A stretch of DNA of 64,000 nucleotides from Dielma sp000508965 (GCA_000508965.1 BAHV02000021.1:186001-250000), one strand, 5' to 3'. Counted from the first letter of the stretch, positions 35,853 to 46,020 are shown. The notes: generated by a model from the sequence alone, not told the origin. Translations and numbers: made by a program.

Positions 35853-37760
35853 ATGCTGACAAAAAGACAAATCGAAATTTTCATGGATTATTATGCTCAT
35901 CATGATGAAATCATTAAATCAAAAATACTTGCCGATAAATATAATATCAGCATTCGGACCATTCAAAACGATATTCAAGTCATTCGCGATGAAGTTGAGA
36001 AGGCCGGTGCTGAACTAAGATCAATCAGCTCAAAAGGTCATGTTCTGCTGATTAAAAACCAAGCATTATGCGCCAGCTTTGCCGATCATCTCACACTTGA
36101 TTATAATAGTAATTATTTCTTTGATGTACAGGCATCACGGGTTGACTATCTGTTGTCTACACTGATTACATCTCATGATTTTATCAAAAGTCAGGATCTT
36201 GCAGACGCAATGTATATCAGCCGTTCACGGATATCCGTTGATCTGGCCCTGCTTAAGGAAGTCTTAAAAAAATACAATCTATCATTGGTCAGCAAACCCT
36301 ATTACGGTTTAAAAATTGAAGGCAGCGAGATCAATAAAAGACAATGCATCATTAAGGAAAATTTATGTTTCGCGCATAATTTTATTCAGAATGAAAAGGA
36401 TGAGCCGATTATCAATGAAGTAAAAAACATCGTAACGCAGATTCTTGTTGATTCGCATTATAAAATTTCAGATATTGCACTGCAGAATCTAATCATTCAT
36501 ATAGCTACCGCTATTGAACGTATGCGAAGTGGTAATTACCTTGAACAGCAGTCTATCAATTTAAAGGATGATGATGTTTTTCATCATGTACTAGAGATTT
36601 CCATCAAAATCATACAAAGCTGCTGCAACAAATATTCACTGCCGTATATTGAGAGTGAAGTTATCTTATTAGCCCTAAATCTTCAGGGTAAAAGAGAATA
36701 CGATCAGCAGGAATACATATCCGATGAAATCAACAAAAAAATCTACCATGGACTTCAGCAAATAAATAAAAATTACAATCTCGATTTGACCAATGATCTT
36801 AATTTAAGAATCTCTTTGGGACTTCATATTCTCCCTTTATTATCACGTTTGAAAACCGGGATGCTGCTTAAAAACATCATGACTTATACCATCAAGCAGA
36901 AATTCCCCTTTGCGTTTGATATAGCGTCAACTTTCACCTATTCAATCCTTCCCGAATATAAAGAGCGCTTATCTGATGATGAAATATCATATTTAGCGCT
37001 GCATTTTTCAGTAAGTTTAAATCAGACTACACCAGTAGCGAATAGAAAGGATATACTGCTTATCTGTTCTCAGCAAAAAAGTGAAACGATTTTAATTCAG
37101 CAGAAAATCAAGCAATGGTTTAATAACATTAACGAAATAAAAACTGTTTCTGCTTCCATGGTCAAACCTGAAATATTTGATGATTACAATGCCATCCTTA
37201 CTACGGAAAGTAAGGTTGCAGAAGCTTATCCAAAAGCAATGCTGGTGAATTACTTTTTAACTGATACCGATTATCAAAAGATTGAGATGGCATTGAATGG
37301 TTTTACCAGCGTGAAGGATATTTTAGACAAATTTGATGAAGATTTATTTTATTATGGTAATGTAAAAGATAAGTATGAAATGATAGATATCCTATTTAAA
37401 AAAGCAAAGAAGAAATTCAAACTGTCTGATGAACTTTACGATTCTGTAATGCTTCATGAAAAAATCGCTTCCTCCTGCTTTGGCAATAAACTTGCAATTC
37501 CACATCCTGAACGCTTAATCACTGACTGCACATTTATTGCCGTCGGCATTCCTAAAGAAGAAATAATCTGGGAAGGTGATACGAGCATTAATTTAGTGAT
37601 GTTGGTTTCTATTGATAAAAACAATGTTAGAGCTTATCAGCTATGGTATTATCTATCATTTTTAATATCTAATAAAGATATGCTGGATCGAATTACAAAA
37701 GTTCCTACTTATGAAAATCTGATTTCCATTATTAATGATGTGTATAAAAATTTGTTTTAA
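35853..37760 (+). CDS. BglG/LicR-type PRD transcriptional regulator
   Basis: 635 residues: two helix-turn-helix domains (1-60; about 85-160), PRD1 (about 185-290), PRD2 (about 295-400), an EIIB-like domain with Cys in LLICSQQKS, and an EIIA domain with phospho-His in AIPHPE (about 550). Domain order equals that of LicR/MtlR activators. Divergent from the mannose-family PTS operon it most likely controls; pairing this regulator class with a mannose-type PTS instead of LevR is less usual. The start is ATG at 35853 behind GGAGG. Confidence 0.9.
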   Translation: MLTKRQIEIFMDYYAHHDEIIKSKILADKYNISIRTIQNDIQVIRDEVEKAGAELRSISSKGHVLLIKNQALCASFADHLTLDYNSNYFFDVQASRVDYLLSTLITSHDFIKSQDLADAMYISRSRISVDLALLKEVLKKYNLSLVSKPYYGLKIEGSEINKRQCIIKENLCFAHNFIQNEKDEPIINEVKNIVTQILVDSHYKISDIALQNLIIHIATAIERMRSGNYLEQQSINLKDDDVFHHVLEISIKIIQSCCNKYSLPYIESEVILLALNLQGKREYDQQEYISDEINKKIYHGLQQINKNYNLDLTNDLNLRISLGLHILPLLSRLKTGMLLKNIMTYTIKQKFPFAFDIASTFTYSILPEYKERLSDDEISYLALHFSVSLNQTTPVANRKDILLICSQQKSETILIQQKIKQWFNNINEIKTVSASMVKPEIFDDYNAILTTESKVAEAYPKAMLVNYFLTDTDYQKIEMALNGFTSVKDILDKFDEDLFYYGNVKDKYEMIDILFKKAKKKFKLSDELYDSVMLHEKIASSCFGNKLAIPHPERLITDCTFIAVGIPKEEIIWEGDTSINLVMLVSIDKNNVRAYQLWYYLSFLISNKDMLDRITKVPTYENLISIINDVYKNLF

Positions 37761-37825
37761 CTTATAAAATAAATAAGAGTGTAAACCTATTTAATCTATT
37801 ATTACAACAAACATACAAATTAAAT

Positions 37826-37868
37826 AACAGGTACCCATTGAGTAAATGTCAATAAGGTACCTGTTTCT
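37826..37868 (+). terminator. Terminator after the BglG-type regulator
   Basis: AACAGGTACC and GGTACCTGTT make a perfect 10-bp stem enclosing a second ATTGA/TCAAT stem, followed by TTCTTAG. Confidence 0.7.
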
Positions 37869-37870
37869 TA

Positions 37871-38000
37871 GTATTGGGTTTATAATGTGTAAGTCATTAA
37901 AGCACTGAATATCCATGATTTTGAGCTTTCGTTTTTTCAATAATACATTCAGTCTTATCGAAATTGATTCCATTATTATAATGCTTATCAATTTAACATT
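37871..38000 (-). other. Non-coding stretch with a possible gene fragment
   Basis: The minus strand holds about 31 codons ending in TAA (NFDKTECIIEKTKAQNHG in the middle) that read like the tail of a real protein but have no start and are closed by an upstream stop. I do not recognise it; likely a leftover of a lost gene. Nothing else is seen here. Confidence 0.25.
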
Positions 38001-38029
38001 TTAAAAGCCAGCCTATTAACAGACTGACT
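38001..38029 (-). terminator. Terminator of the surface-protein gene
   Basis: AGTCAGTCT and AGGCTGGCT pair over 9 bp with three G-U pairs, followed by TTTTAAAA on the minus strand. Confidence 0.6.
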
Positions 38030-38068
38030 CTTAACTTTGAAATTCACTTTCATAAAAACTTATGATTG

Positions 38069-41000
38069 TTATTTGACATACGGACTCCAATAAATTCCAT
38101 CTTCATTAATCCAACAGCCATCGATCCATTGATTTTTCAGCATCCTGCCTTGCTGATCTAAATAATACCAACGGCCATTGGAAGCAGCATACCAGTGACT
38201 TCTTACTAAGCTGTAATTATCAAAAAGATACCACTCATTTTGATAAAGCGTCCAATATTTATTCTTAGCTGTATAATCATTATTGAAATAATAAATATTG
38301 TCCTCAATTTCTGCCCATGATTTAACTAATTTACCATCACTATCAGCTAAATACACTTTATATTTTGAATCATACTGCTTTAAGAATGTACCTACCGGTA
38401 ATATATTTTCAACTTCCCCGTTTTGATTTAAAATAATCCATTCATACTTAGCAATAGTTTTATCAGCTTTAACGAAATATACGACATCAGCTTGTACTGA
38501 TGCAGTTATAAACTCATCATCAGCCAGTTTATCAATTAATTTATCTTTTTCATCAAGCAAGACGAAACCTTGATCTGCTGGTTTACCTTTAATGTAGTAA
38601 TAACTTTCATCTTTTCGTTCAACGATACCTGTATGTGAATTCGATGAACCTGAACCACTGCTGACTGAAATCCATTGCGCAGTCACTTTAACTGCATGAT
38701 CTGGCATAATAAAAGTAGTTGTACTTTCCTTAGCATTCGCAAAGTTAAGCTCTGCATTATTGCTTACCCATTTATCAAAGGTATACCCAGATTGTTTGCC
38801 GGCATTAATGGTAACAGTTTCACCTTGTCTGTACTTGTCAGCTCCATTATCTGCAGCATAGCTATTTTCAACAGTGACTGCATATTTTTCATTACCGGAA
38901 ACTTTAAATGTATGAGTAGCAAACATCTCCGGATGATCGACTAATTCGACTTTCATAAAGATTTCTTCCGCTGTTTCGTCAGCTGCGATAATCAATAAGA
39001 AAAATTGTGAAAAATCAGAATCTGCTTTTATTTTTGTCTTTTCACTTTCATTGCCAGTGATTGAATAAGTATATTCTTTGCTATCGATACCCTGATCATC
39101 TCCAAAAAAATTCACAGAACTATTATTATAGCCAGTTCCCTTATAAACAGTATCATTAATAATCGATGAGTCAAGATTTACTTCCAGATATGGTTTCGAT
39201 AAGACAATATCTATACTCTTACCTGAATCACTCAGTTTAGCTTCATATCCCTTTTTATCAAAGGTAATTACAAAATTATCCATATCCAATTTTTCGCTAT
39301 AGCTTGTTGATGCCTGAACTATTGACTTCCCAATCATATCTTTATTAACACTAAGCTGAACTGGAATCTTTACACCACCTGTCAATTTACTATTAATTTC
39401 TACAAAAGTATTTGATTCAAATGCTATGTTATCATAAATCTTAACAGAATTGCCAATTTCGAGATTTGCACTATTCATAAAGTAAATACCTGCGCCGCCC
39501 TTTTCAGACTGATTATTATTAATTTTACTGCCTGTCAATGTAAGCTTACCGGTAGTTATATGAATTCCACCGCCATATTGAGCCGTATTTTTTGTAATGT
39601 ACCCACCTGTGACAGTACAAAGTTCATCACTAGAAATCAGGATACCGCCGCCTTTACCTTCAGCACTTGAATTATCGGTAATACTGCCGCCTGTCATTGT
39701 AAACTTTCCTTGTACATAAATACCTGCACCGCCATATTTCGCTTTGTTATTATGAATCGCGCAGCCTTCTGTTAGAATTACTTCACCAATATATTCAGAA
39801 TCTTCATCAGCAGATGTTACATTTACATTTTGCACAACAACTGCACCGCCATATCCATTTATGTTATTATTATTCTTAAGGTTTGTACCACTATTAATAA
39901 ATAATTTACCGCCATCAACAGTAATAATCGGCTTATTTGATTCAACTTCTGAATTACCATTAATTATAATATGATCAAGTTTTAAGTTACCTTGATAATC
40001 AACATTAATCAATTCACCAGTTTTGAAACTGCTGTCTCTTTTAATAATTGCACCTTTATCTGACAAATACCAATTTTGATCATTATTAACCGTAATAGTG
40101 CCTGTCACATAAATAATTCCTTCATCTGCGACTAATTTCTTAGCTTGTTCAAAAGTCTTTACTGCTCTATCAGCAGTATCACCAAAGTTTGCATCATTAC
40201 CATTTTCACCGTCAACATAAACATTCTGCAAAAATTCAGGTAATGTACTACAATTTATAATAAATGTATTTTTTGTTACACCATCTTCAGCAATAATCTC
40301 TATTTCGTATTTTCCTTTACCCTCACTGTCAAGATACAAATATCCTTCATGATTAATAGTTGATGAAGAAGACTTATTTACTTCAAAATAGATTTTCTTA
40401 TCTTGTATTGTAGATGGCAATGTAATATCATAATCATATTGTCCCTCAACTATCGCTACATTTATCCAGCCATAACCAGTATAATCCAAATTGAAATTAT
40501 AACCAGCTTCATTGCTTTTATAATTTATATCAAGTTTAAGCAAATCAGCTTCATGATTCAATTCAATTCCTTGTGCTATTATTTTTAAATTTGTAAATTT
40601 AGTAGTTTGAATCAAGTAGTCTTGACCCATATATCCAATTACATAATCTCTCCCAAGGGTTAATACACTATTATTAGATTCTACAACTATGTCAGATTCA
40701 TCAGGTAATCTGTATCCTTGAGCAGGCATTATTTTCACAATAACAGCTGAATCTGTACTCAAGTCTTCATACTCTATATTTGTAAGTTCAAGTGACACAT
40801 TATTAATTTTTGCATTAGGAAGCCCTGATTTTCGTATATTGTATCTATTATATAACGGACAATCTGGGTTTGTATGAACACCCTCTTTTTCAATCACCGG
40901 ATCACATAAACATTGATTAGTTTCCGAAACATCAAGGCCATTTTCCTGGTTGCTATCATCAGGAGTGCAATCTGTGCATTTCAGGTCATCACAAATACCG

Positions 41001-41350
41001 TCTATGCATTCGATTTCGGTTATTTTATTATCTGTATCCAGTATTATCTCCTTGGCAAACACTGATGTTGGCATCAAATTCACCGTTAAACATAAACTTA
41101 ATGCTGCTGCGGAAATACGAACTATACTTCGTGTTTGATTCACTGAGCCAGCAAAACTCAATTTCGGCAGCGACAAAAAATTCTTCATAAATAACCATAA
41201 AGTATTTAGCCCTTTTCTAATCAAATCAACAACTTCGCCGATGGCAGCATAACCATAGAAAACTATGAATAGTACAATAACAGAAAGGAGTCTTAATCGT
41301 TTATGCTCTTTTCCAAATATTACAATTGCATTTAATAGTCTTTCAAACAC
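38069..41350 (-). CDS. Large surface protein: beta-helix, InlB-type repeat and wall-binding repeats
   Basis: 1093 residues. It has an early membrane helix (about 20-38) and a second one ending LMPTSVFA near residue 99, probably the real signal cleavage. A short Cys-rich stretch (about 110-165) follows. Repeats of the TxTGGxIxxNxAxxGGGI kind (about 430-650) are those of right-handed beta-helix adhesins. Next is an InlB-B/Listeria-Bacteroides repeat (YTFDKWVSNN, about 870), and the C-terminus has aromatic WYxLxxxGxM-type repeats (about 950-1093; GRWYYLDQQGRMLKNQWI) that resemble choline/glucan-binding units. No LPXTG. It is likely wall-attached and binds host or other cells or glycans. The bactofilin gene lies just upstream. 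Confidence 0.82.
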   Translation of the reverse strand: MFERLLNAIVIFGKEHKRLRLLSVIVLFIVFYGYAAIGEVVDLIRKGLNTLWLFMKNFLSLPKLSFAGSVNQTRSIVRISAAALSLCLTVNLMPTSVFAKEIILDTDNKITEIECIDGICDDLKCTDCTPDDSNQENGLDVSETNQCLCDPVIEKEGVHTNPDCPLYNRYNIRKSGLPNAKINNVSLELTNIEYEDLSTDSAVIVKIMPAQGYRLPDESDIVVESNNSVLTLGRDYVIGYMGQDYLIQTTKFTNLKIIAQGIELNHEADLLKLDINYKSNEAGYNFNLDYTGYGWINVAIVEGQYDYDITLPSTIQDKKIYFEVNKSSSSTINHEGYLYLDSEGKGKYEIEIIAEDGVTKNTFIINCSTLPEFLQNVYVDGENGNDANFGDTADRAVKTFEQAKKLVADEGIIYVTGTITVNNDQNWYLSDKGAIIKRDSSFKTGELINVDYQGNLKLDHIIINGNSEVESNKPIITVDGGKLFINSGTNLKNNNNINGYGGAVVVQNVNVTSADEDSEYIGEVILTEGCAIHNNKAKYGGAGIYVQGKFTMTGGSITDNSSAEGKGGGILISSDELCTVTGGYITKNTAQYGGGIHITTGKLTLTGSKINNNQSEKGGAGIYFMNSANLEIGNSVKIYDNIAFESNTFVEINSKLTGGVKIPVQLSVNKDMIGKSIVQASTSYSEKLDMDNFVITFDKKGYEAKLSDSGKSIDIVLSKPYLEVNLDSSIINDTVYKGTGYNNSSVNFFGDDQGIDSKEYTYSITGNESEKTKIKADSDFSQFFLLIIAADETAEEIFMKVELVDHPEMFATHTFKVSGNEKYAVTVENSYAADNGADKYRQGETVTINAGKQSGYTFDKWVSNNAELNFANAKESTTTFIMPDHAVKVTAQWISVSSGSGSSNSHTGIVERKDESYYYIKGKPADQGFVLLDEKDKLIDKLADDEFITASVQADVVYFVKADKTIAKYEWIILNQNGEVENILPVGTFLKQYDSKYKVYLADSDGKLVKSWAEIEDNIYYFNNDYTAKNKYWTLYQNEWYLFDNYSLVRSHWYAASNGRWYYLDQQGRMLKNQWIDGCWINEDGIYWSPYVK

Positions 41351-41414
41351 ATTTATACCCCCTAACTGTATATCATAGGTGAATGACTTTCATTATCAAA
41401 TCATATTTCTTAAC

Positions 41415-41984
41415 TCAGTCTGCTTTTTTCTTATCCTTTACAGCAACTCCTGTTTCAACTTTACCACCCAGCTGCGCTCCCTGCCTGATATCAATTAAAC
41501 CCGTTGAGATATCGCCTTTAATCACCGCCTGCTCCTGTATCAGCACTGATTCCTCAGCAAATATAGTTCCTTTAAGATTTCCGCCAATTATAATTGAACG
41601 AGCCGTTAAATCACCCTCTACTTCCGTATTCCTATTAATACTAATTTGATTATTTGATACGACATTGCCATGTACAACGGCATTTTGCAGAATAAGATTA
41701 TCTGCTTTTATATTTCCTTCTGCTTTTCCATTAAGCTGTAAAATACCAGCTGTTTCAATGTTACCCTTAATTTCACCGCAAAATTCAATATTCTGTCTTG
41801 CTTTGATATCCCCGATAATTACAACATCTTCAGCAATAAGAGTACCCTTTTCTGTTTGATGGGACTCCATCAGCGGCGGCTGTTTCACAGCCTCACTCTT
41901 TTCAGTTTTAACGACACTTTCCTTTGTATCATCAAAACCCATTTTCTTTACTAACTCATTAAAATTTGGTTTTGAACTACCCAT
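41415..41984 (-). CDS. Bactofilin (polymer-forming cytoskeletal protein)
   Basis: 189 residues. The beta-helical core (about 50-175) shows the repeated I-x-G-x-I/V pattern (GDIKARQNIEFCGEIKGNIE, GKAEGNIKADNL) and has unstructured ends, as in DUF583/bactofilins that form nucleotide-free filaments at the membrane and guide wall synthesis. Just upstream of the large wall-binding protein on the same strand (64-bp gap), so it may help localise it (inference). Ribosome site GGAGG. Confidence 0.9.
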   Translation of the reverse strand: MGSSKPNFNELVKKMGFDDTKESVVKTEKSEAVKQPPLMESHQTEKGTLIAEDVVIIGDIKARQNIEFCGEIKGNIETAGILQLNGKAEGNIKADNLILQNAVVHGNVVSNNQISINRNTEVEGDLTARSIIIGGNLKGTIFAEESVLIQEQAVIKGDISTGLIDIRQGAQLGGKVETGVAVKDKKKAD

Positions 41985-42237
41985 AAGACCCTCCAGTTTT
42001 TTAATTAGATAATTCCAAAAAAATCAGACTTAGCCGCTGATCTTCTCACGCATTAAACATCGTCTGATTACAATATAAAAATTACCTATGATTACACTTT
42101 CATTCTATCAAAACGCTTTTTGTTTAAAAACAGCCATTTCCTAAGTGGCACCTTTTTCTGCTTAAAAGGGCAGGTTGCGAATCTTGACGGCATTCTGAAT
42201 CTCATATATCCTTAATATATAGAAAGCGGGGAGTGAC

Positions 42238-44133
42238 ATGAAAAAGCTGTCGGATAAAAAAAACTGGATCATTTCTTTCCTTTTCGCAGGTATTGTCTTG
42301 ACATTTATTACATTATTTTTCCATTTCACGCTCATTGATTCACAAATGCAAATACTATCACCAATGTTTGATGATACAAAGGGCTGGGATATGTACTATT
42401 ACAACGATGATGTAAAGATTTCTCTGACGCCCCGTGAATTATTTGAAACCCAAAATGAGGTTTATTATTTATCGCGCACATTAAGTGATTCTGAACAGCA
42501 AGCGGGCATCAAAACGATTAAACTTAGTTATCCCTACCCCTGTGCCTTATTTCTTGATGATGTGCTGTTTTATACAAATATTTCTAACCTCACCGGAGAA
42601 ATTGGTACGCTTGATTTCCCTCAAGAAACATTTGCGGTTCAGTTTCCTAATGAAAATATCACGGTAACACTCCCGCCTGATTATGTTGGAAAGGTATTAA
42701 CGCTTGCTTCTTTGAATGTTGAAAATCCAGGGTTGCCGATGATTTTTCTATCCAGCGCCGCCCTTGACCGAACTGAAATTGCTGCCGCAGTAAACCGTAT
42801 TATCATTCCGGCGGCGGCTTTGGCAATAGCATCCTTACTTTTAATAGGTCTGTGGTTTTACAGTGGCATCAGCGGGAAATGGAATTTATCAATACTGCTG
42901 TTGCTGTTAGCAGCCTTAGTACAAACATTTTATTATCTGCGCGATTTAGGTTACTATTTACCTGACAACCAGCTCTTTGATATTCCAATACTTGGACTTG
43001 GACGACCGTTGTTTGTCTATATGCCGATGATATATCTTTGGCTGCAAATGAACAAATACCGAAAAATTTATGCTCCCTTGCTGGTGATTCCGGCATTCTT
43101 TACTACTTTATTTGAATATTTATGGCTGCTGGGAATAAACGTGGGTGATTTTGTTTATTTCTCATGGCAGCTGTTGATACCTGAACTCATTTTATTAACT
43201 ATTTTTTCTGTCCTTGAAATGCATGATAAAAACAGTGTTTTTAAAATATTCGTACCAGCATTGACAATTACTGCCGTGTGCATCTGTGGTCTATATATTG
43301 GATCAGCCTTATTTAGTAATGGTTTTTGTGCCTCTTATATCAATGCGATGTTTTCTCAGGCATGCATTTTAATAGTTCCTAATGTTTTGATCAACTGGAC
43401 CGGCACCTTGCTTTTTCTGTTTTGTATGTTGATAAGCTTTATCGAACTGATCCGCCGTTCAATCAACTTTCAAACAGAAATACAAGCACTGTCGCTTAAA
43501 AATCAATTAGCTTATGAAAATCTCAGATTAATGAACCAAAGCAGTGAAGAATTAGCGAAAATGCGCCATAATGTACTGCATCATTTTAATATTCTGTCCG
43601 ATTTGAATCAGCAGGGTGAAACACAGCTCGTAACTGATTATCTAAAACAAATAACTAATGATTCTGAAAAAATCTTGCCGATGAGAATTTGTAAGCAGCC
43701 TATCGTCAATGCCATTGTGGTCAGTGTCTTAGAACGCGCAAAAAAAGCAGGAATTGATATGACCTATCAGATCAATCTGCCTGCAGAATTATTGATTAAG
43801 GATGTCGATTTGTGCAATTATCTTATGAATTTGCTGGATAATGCTATTGATGCCGCCGCATTGCTGCCACTAAATCAGCGTTGGATCAAATTAACGATGC
43901 ATGTACGTGCAAATTATTTATTTATCGAAGCTGAAAATTCACGCACCGGCGAGGTTTTGCATGATGCCAAGGGAAATATTATCAGCAGCAAGGGTAAAAA
44001 TCACGGTTATGGCATGAAAACCATGCTGGATATTGCCAGACGATATCACAGTGATCTTCAGGTGGATATTCTGCCGGATCGTTTCGCTGTACAAACCGCC
44101 CTTTTACTCTCAAAAGATCTAAACAGTGTGTAA
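42238..44133 (+). CDS. Sensor histidine kinase, AgrC/GHKL type
   Basis: 631 residues. A first helix (about 12-32), an outside domain (about 33-180), seven helices (about 185-410), a short coiled coil, the phospho-acceptor His region MRHNVLHHFNILSDL (about 440) and a GHKL ATPase domain with NLLDNAIDAA (about 538) and GYGMKTM (about 590). Typical of sensors that pair with LytTR regulators and read peptides or membrane signals. The likely partner is the LytTR gene at 44144, which unusually lies on the opposite strand, tail to tail, 10 bp apart. Ribosome site GGGGAG. Confidence 0.88.
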   Translation: MKKLSDKKNWIISFLFAGIVLTFITLFFHFTLIDSQMQILSPMFDDTKGWDMYYYNDDVKISLTPRELFETQNEVYYLSRTLSDSEQQAGIKTIKLSYPYPCALFLDDVLFYTNISNLTGEIGTLDFPQETFAVQFPNENITVTLPPDYVGKVLTLASLNVENPGLPMIFLSSAALDRTEIAAAVNRIIIPAAALAIASLLLIGLWFYSGISGKWNLSILLLLLAALVQTFYYLRDLGYYLPDNQLFDIPILGLGRPLFVYMPMIYLWLQMNKYRKIYAPLLVIPAFFTTLFEYLWLLGINVGDFVYFSWQLLIPELILLTIFSVLEMHDKNSVFKIFVPALTITAVCICGLYIGSALFSNGFCASYINAMFSQACILIVPNVLINWTGTLLFLFCMLISFIELIRRSINFQTEIQALSLKNQLAYENLRLMNQSSEELAKMRHNVLHHFNILSDLNQQGETQLVTDYLKQITNDSEKILPMRICKQPIVNAIVVSVLERAKKAGIDMTYQINLPAELLIKDVDLCNYLMNLLDNAIDAAALLPLNQRWIKLTMHVRANYLFIEAENSRTGEVLHDAKGNIISSKGKNHGYGMKTMLDIARRYHSDLQVDILPDRFAVQTALLLSKDLNSV

Positions 44134-44143
44134 TAATAAATCC

Positions 44144-44863
44144 CTAATTCTTTAAATAAGCAAAATATTGCCTTAGAGCAGCAGCATAAAGACGCTTGCT
44201 GACAGGAAACCGTGCGCCATTGTCCATTTTGATTTCCTTGCGGTCTAATTCCTGAATATGTGTCAGATTCACGAGAAAACTATTGTGACAGCGGCAGAAT
44301 AAATGACTTGGTAAATGCTGTTCAATGGCGGACAAGGTGCCGTTCCATGCCAGCTGACTGTCTTTCAGCCAAATGCACACCTTATGGGATGTTGCTTCAA
44401 GAGCATAAATATCATCATAAGCCAGCATAACATGTTTGCCTGACAATTTTAAATTCAGCTTGCTGCCCTGATAATGTTCATGATAATTCTTTAATATCAC
44501 ATCACCAAGCTTCTGCCAATCAATAGGCTTCAGCAAATAATAAAGCGGCTGTGTATCAAAACAATCATAAACATAATCACGGTAGTTTGTCAGATAGATT
44601 AAACTGCATTTTAATTCCTGTTCACGCAGTTCTTTCATAATCGTTAAGCCATTTTTTGAACCAAATTCAACATCAAGCATTAAAAGCTGACACGCATCCT
44701 TGTTTTGATGCAGATAATCAATCAATTGCTGAGGTTCATTAAACGTTAACAGTTCGTAATCAATGCCCAGTCTAATTCCATTATGCTCCATCATAGCCGC
44801 ACTCTGAGCTGCCGCTTCTTTTAAAAATGTTTGATCATCATCTCCGATTATAATTTGATACAC
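44144..44863 (-). CDS. LytTR-family response regulator
   Basis: 239 residues. Receiver domain 1-120 with acidic pocket GDDD, phospho-Asp in LLMLDVEFG (about 61) and Lys in YLLKPIDW (about 109); LytTR DNA-binding domain about 140-236 with LFCRCHNSFLVNLTHI. This class (AgrA, LytR, VirR) binds direct repeats upstream of virulence or wall genes. Convergent with its probable sensor kinase, so the two cannot share a transcript; overlapping 3' ends are likely. Confidence 0.9.
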   Translation of the reverse strand: MYQIIIGDDDQTFLKEAAAQSAAMMEHNGIRLGIDYELLTFNEPQQLIDYLHQNKDACQLLMLDVEFGSKNGLTIMKELREQELKCSLIYLTNYRDYVYDCFDTQPLYYLLKPIDWQKLGDVILKNYHEHYQGSKLNLKLSGKHVMLAYDDIYALEATSHKVCIWLKDSQLAWNGTLSAIEQHLPSHLFCRCHNSFLVNLTHIQELDRKEIKMDNGARFPVSKRLYAAALRQYFAYLKN

Positions 44864-44884
44864 AATCCAACTTCCTTTCTGCTG

Positions 44885-45448
44885 CTATGATACTTTTTTG
44901 TAATTGGCATCATAGCTTTTTTTAATTACATCCCGATACCGTAAGTATAAGAACGCTCTCAGCAAGTCTGAAAATTGATCAAAATCTTTCATTTCAGACA
45001 AAAGCTGCCGCTTAGAGAACAAATCCAGAAATTGCCCTAAATCAAAATCTCCGGCAATCTGCGCCTCTTCTTTAAAGAGATATTCCATCAGACTTTGCTG
45101 CTGCGGATATGTCTCATCCAACCATTCATTAAAAGCAGCGGCCGCCGCTAAAATATCAAGATCAGGATCAAATTCATTCAGCAATACAAGCAATGCCGCA
45201 ATTTCATGCTTACAATAGCCGCCATGTCCATAAGGGCAGGAGCAATCCATATGCATCACTTCATGCTCGTCATTCAGATAAATATTCGTCTGATAAACTC
45301 CCTGCTGAGAATTATGCACATGAAAACTGTAAACATTATTGCCAAACTTCTTATTCAGCGTCAGTGCATGCTGACTGAACATTTCTAACCCTCGATAAAA
45401 TACGACTCGCCGTGTATTTTTCAATACTTTGATCAGCTGCGCCTTCAT
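44885..45448 (-). CDS. SWIM zinc-finger protein
   Basis: 187 residues. The SWIM motif (CxC...CxH) is DCSCPYGHGGYCKHEIAAL (about 78-96), a small zinc fold for DNA or protein contact. The rest is alpha-helical and acidic. In many bacteria a SWIM protein sits with an SNF2 helicase; no helicase gene is nearby here, so this is a stand-alone form. 21 bp upstream of the response-regulator gene on the same strand, possibly co-transcribed. Confidence 0.8.
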   Translation of the reverse strand: MKAQLIKVLKNTRRVVFYRGLEMFSQHALTLNKKFGNNVYSFHVHNSQQGVYQTNIYLNDEHEVMHMDCSCPYGHGGYCKHEIAALLVLLNEFDPDLDILAAAAAFNEWLDETYPQQQSLMEYLFKEEAQIAGDFDLGQFLDLFSKRQLLSEMKDFDQFSDLLRAFLYLRYRDVIKKSYDANYKKVS

Positions 45449-45476
45449 GTCTTCACCTTCTTACTCTTATTATATC

Positions 45477-45519
45477 AAAAAAACATTCGGTTGACATTGT
45501 TCCTGACACCCAAATGTTT
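45477..45519 (-). terminator. Terminator of the queuine-salvage pair
   Basis: On the minus strand AAAACATTTGGGTG pairs with CAACCGAATGTTTT (one mismatch, one G-U) and runs into TTTTG. Confidence 0.6.
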
Positions 45520-45540
45520 TAGTTTTTCTTATTAATGATG

Positions 45541-46020
45541 CTAATCTAATTTAATTAATTTCAACAAAGCTTCATTATTCATCAAAGCTTTGAAAATCGG
45601 ATAACCGATACATGTTACAACAACGAACTCACCCAGCATGATGGTGAAGGTTGTAAATAAAAACGGCAGATCCGAAACCACATTTAATTCTAAGCCAATG
45701 ATGACACAAAAGATCGTAGGCCATAGGGTTGCTGTCAATAATGACTTACTGCGTTTGATACATTCCACTGCGCAGAAGGTAGCCGCTGTACCGAAGATTA
45801 CATCGACAATGCCCAGCGGGCTGAAGCAATTGGCTAATGCGCATGCCAATATCATTGCCGGGCCATACCGCTTATCAACAAATACAAGTAAGATCATAAC
45901 TTCAGAAAAACGAAGCTGTACTGCGCCAAAGCTTAACGGCGCCACCGCCCATGTCAGCACTACATATAACGCGGCCGCAATTGCCTGCATCGCAATAGCC
46001 TTTACTGATTGCTTCCTCAT
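45541..46020 (-). CDS. queT: QueT-family queuosine-precursor transporter
   Basis: 159 residues with five to six helices, an ECF-type substrate-binding S component of the QueT (COG4708) family, which imports preQ1/queuine for tRNA modification using a shared ECF energy module not in this window. The N-terminal IAAALYVVLTWAVAPLSFG and VQLRFSEVMILL (about 36-47) are characteristic. It overlaps the radical-SAM gene by 4 bp, so the two act as a unit. Confidence 0.88.
   Translation of the reverse strand: MRKQSVKAIAMQAIAAALYVVLTWAVAPLSFGAVQLRFSEVMILLVFVDKRYGPAMILACALANCFSPLGIVDVIFGTAATFCAVECIKRSKSLLTATLWPTIFCVIIGLELNVVSDLPFLFTTFTIMLGEFVVVTCIGYPIFKALMNNEALLKLIKLD

Noticed and set aside
37791..37991. 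66-codon minus-strand ORF
   Set aside because: Runs through a terminator hairpin, lacks a ribosome site, and has random-looking composition.
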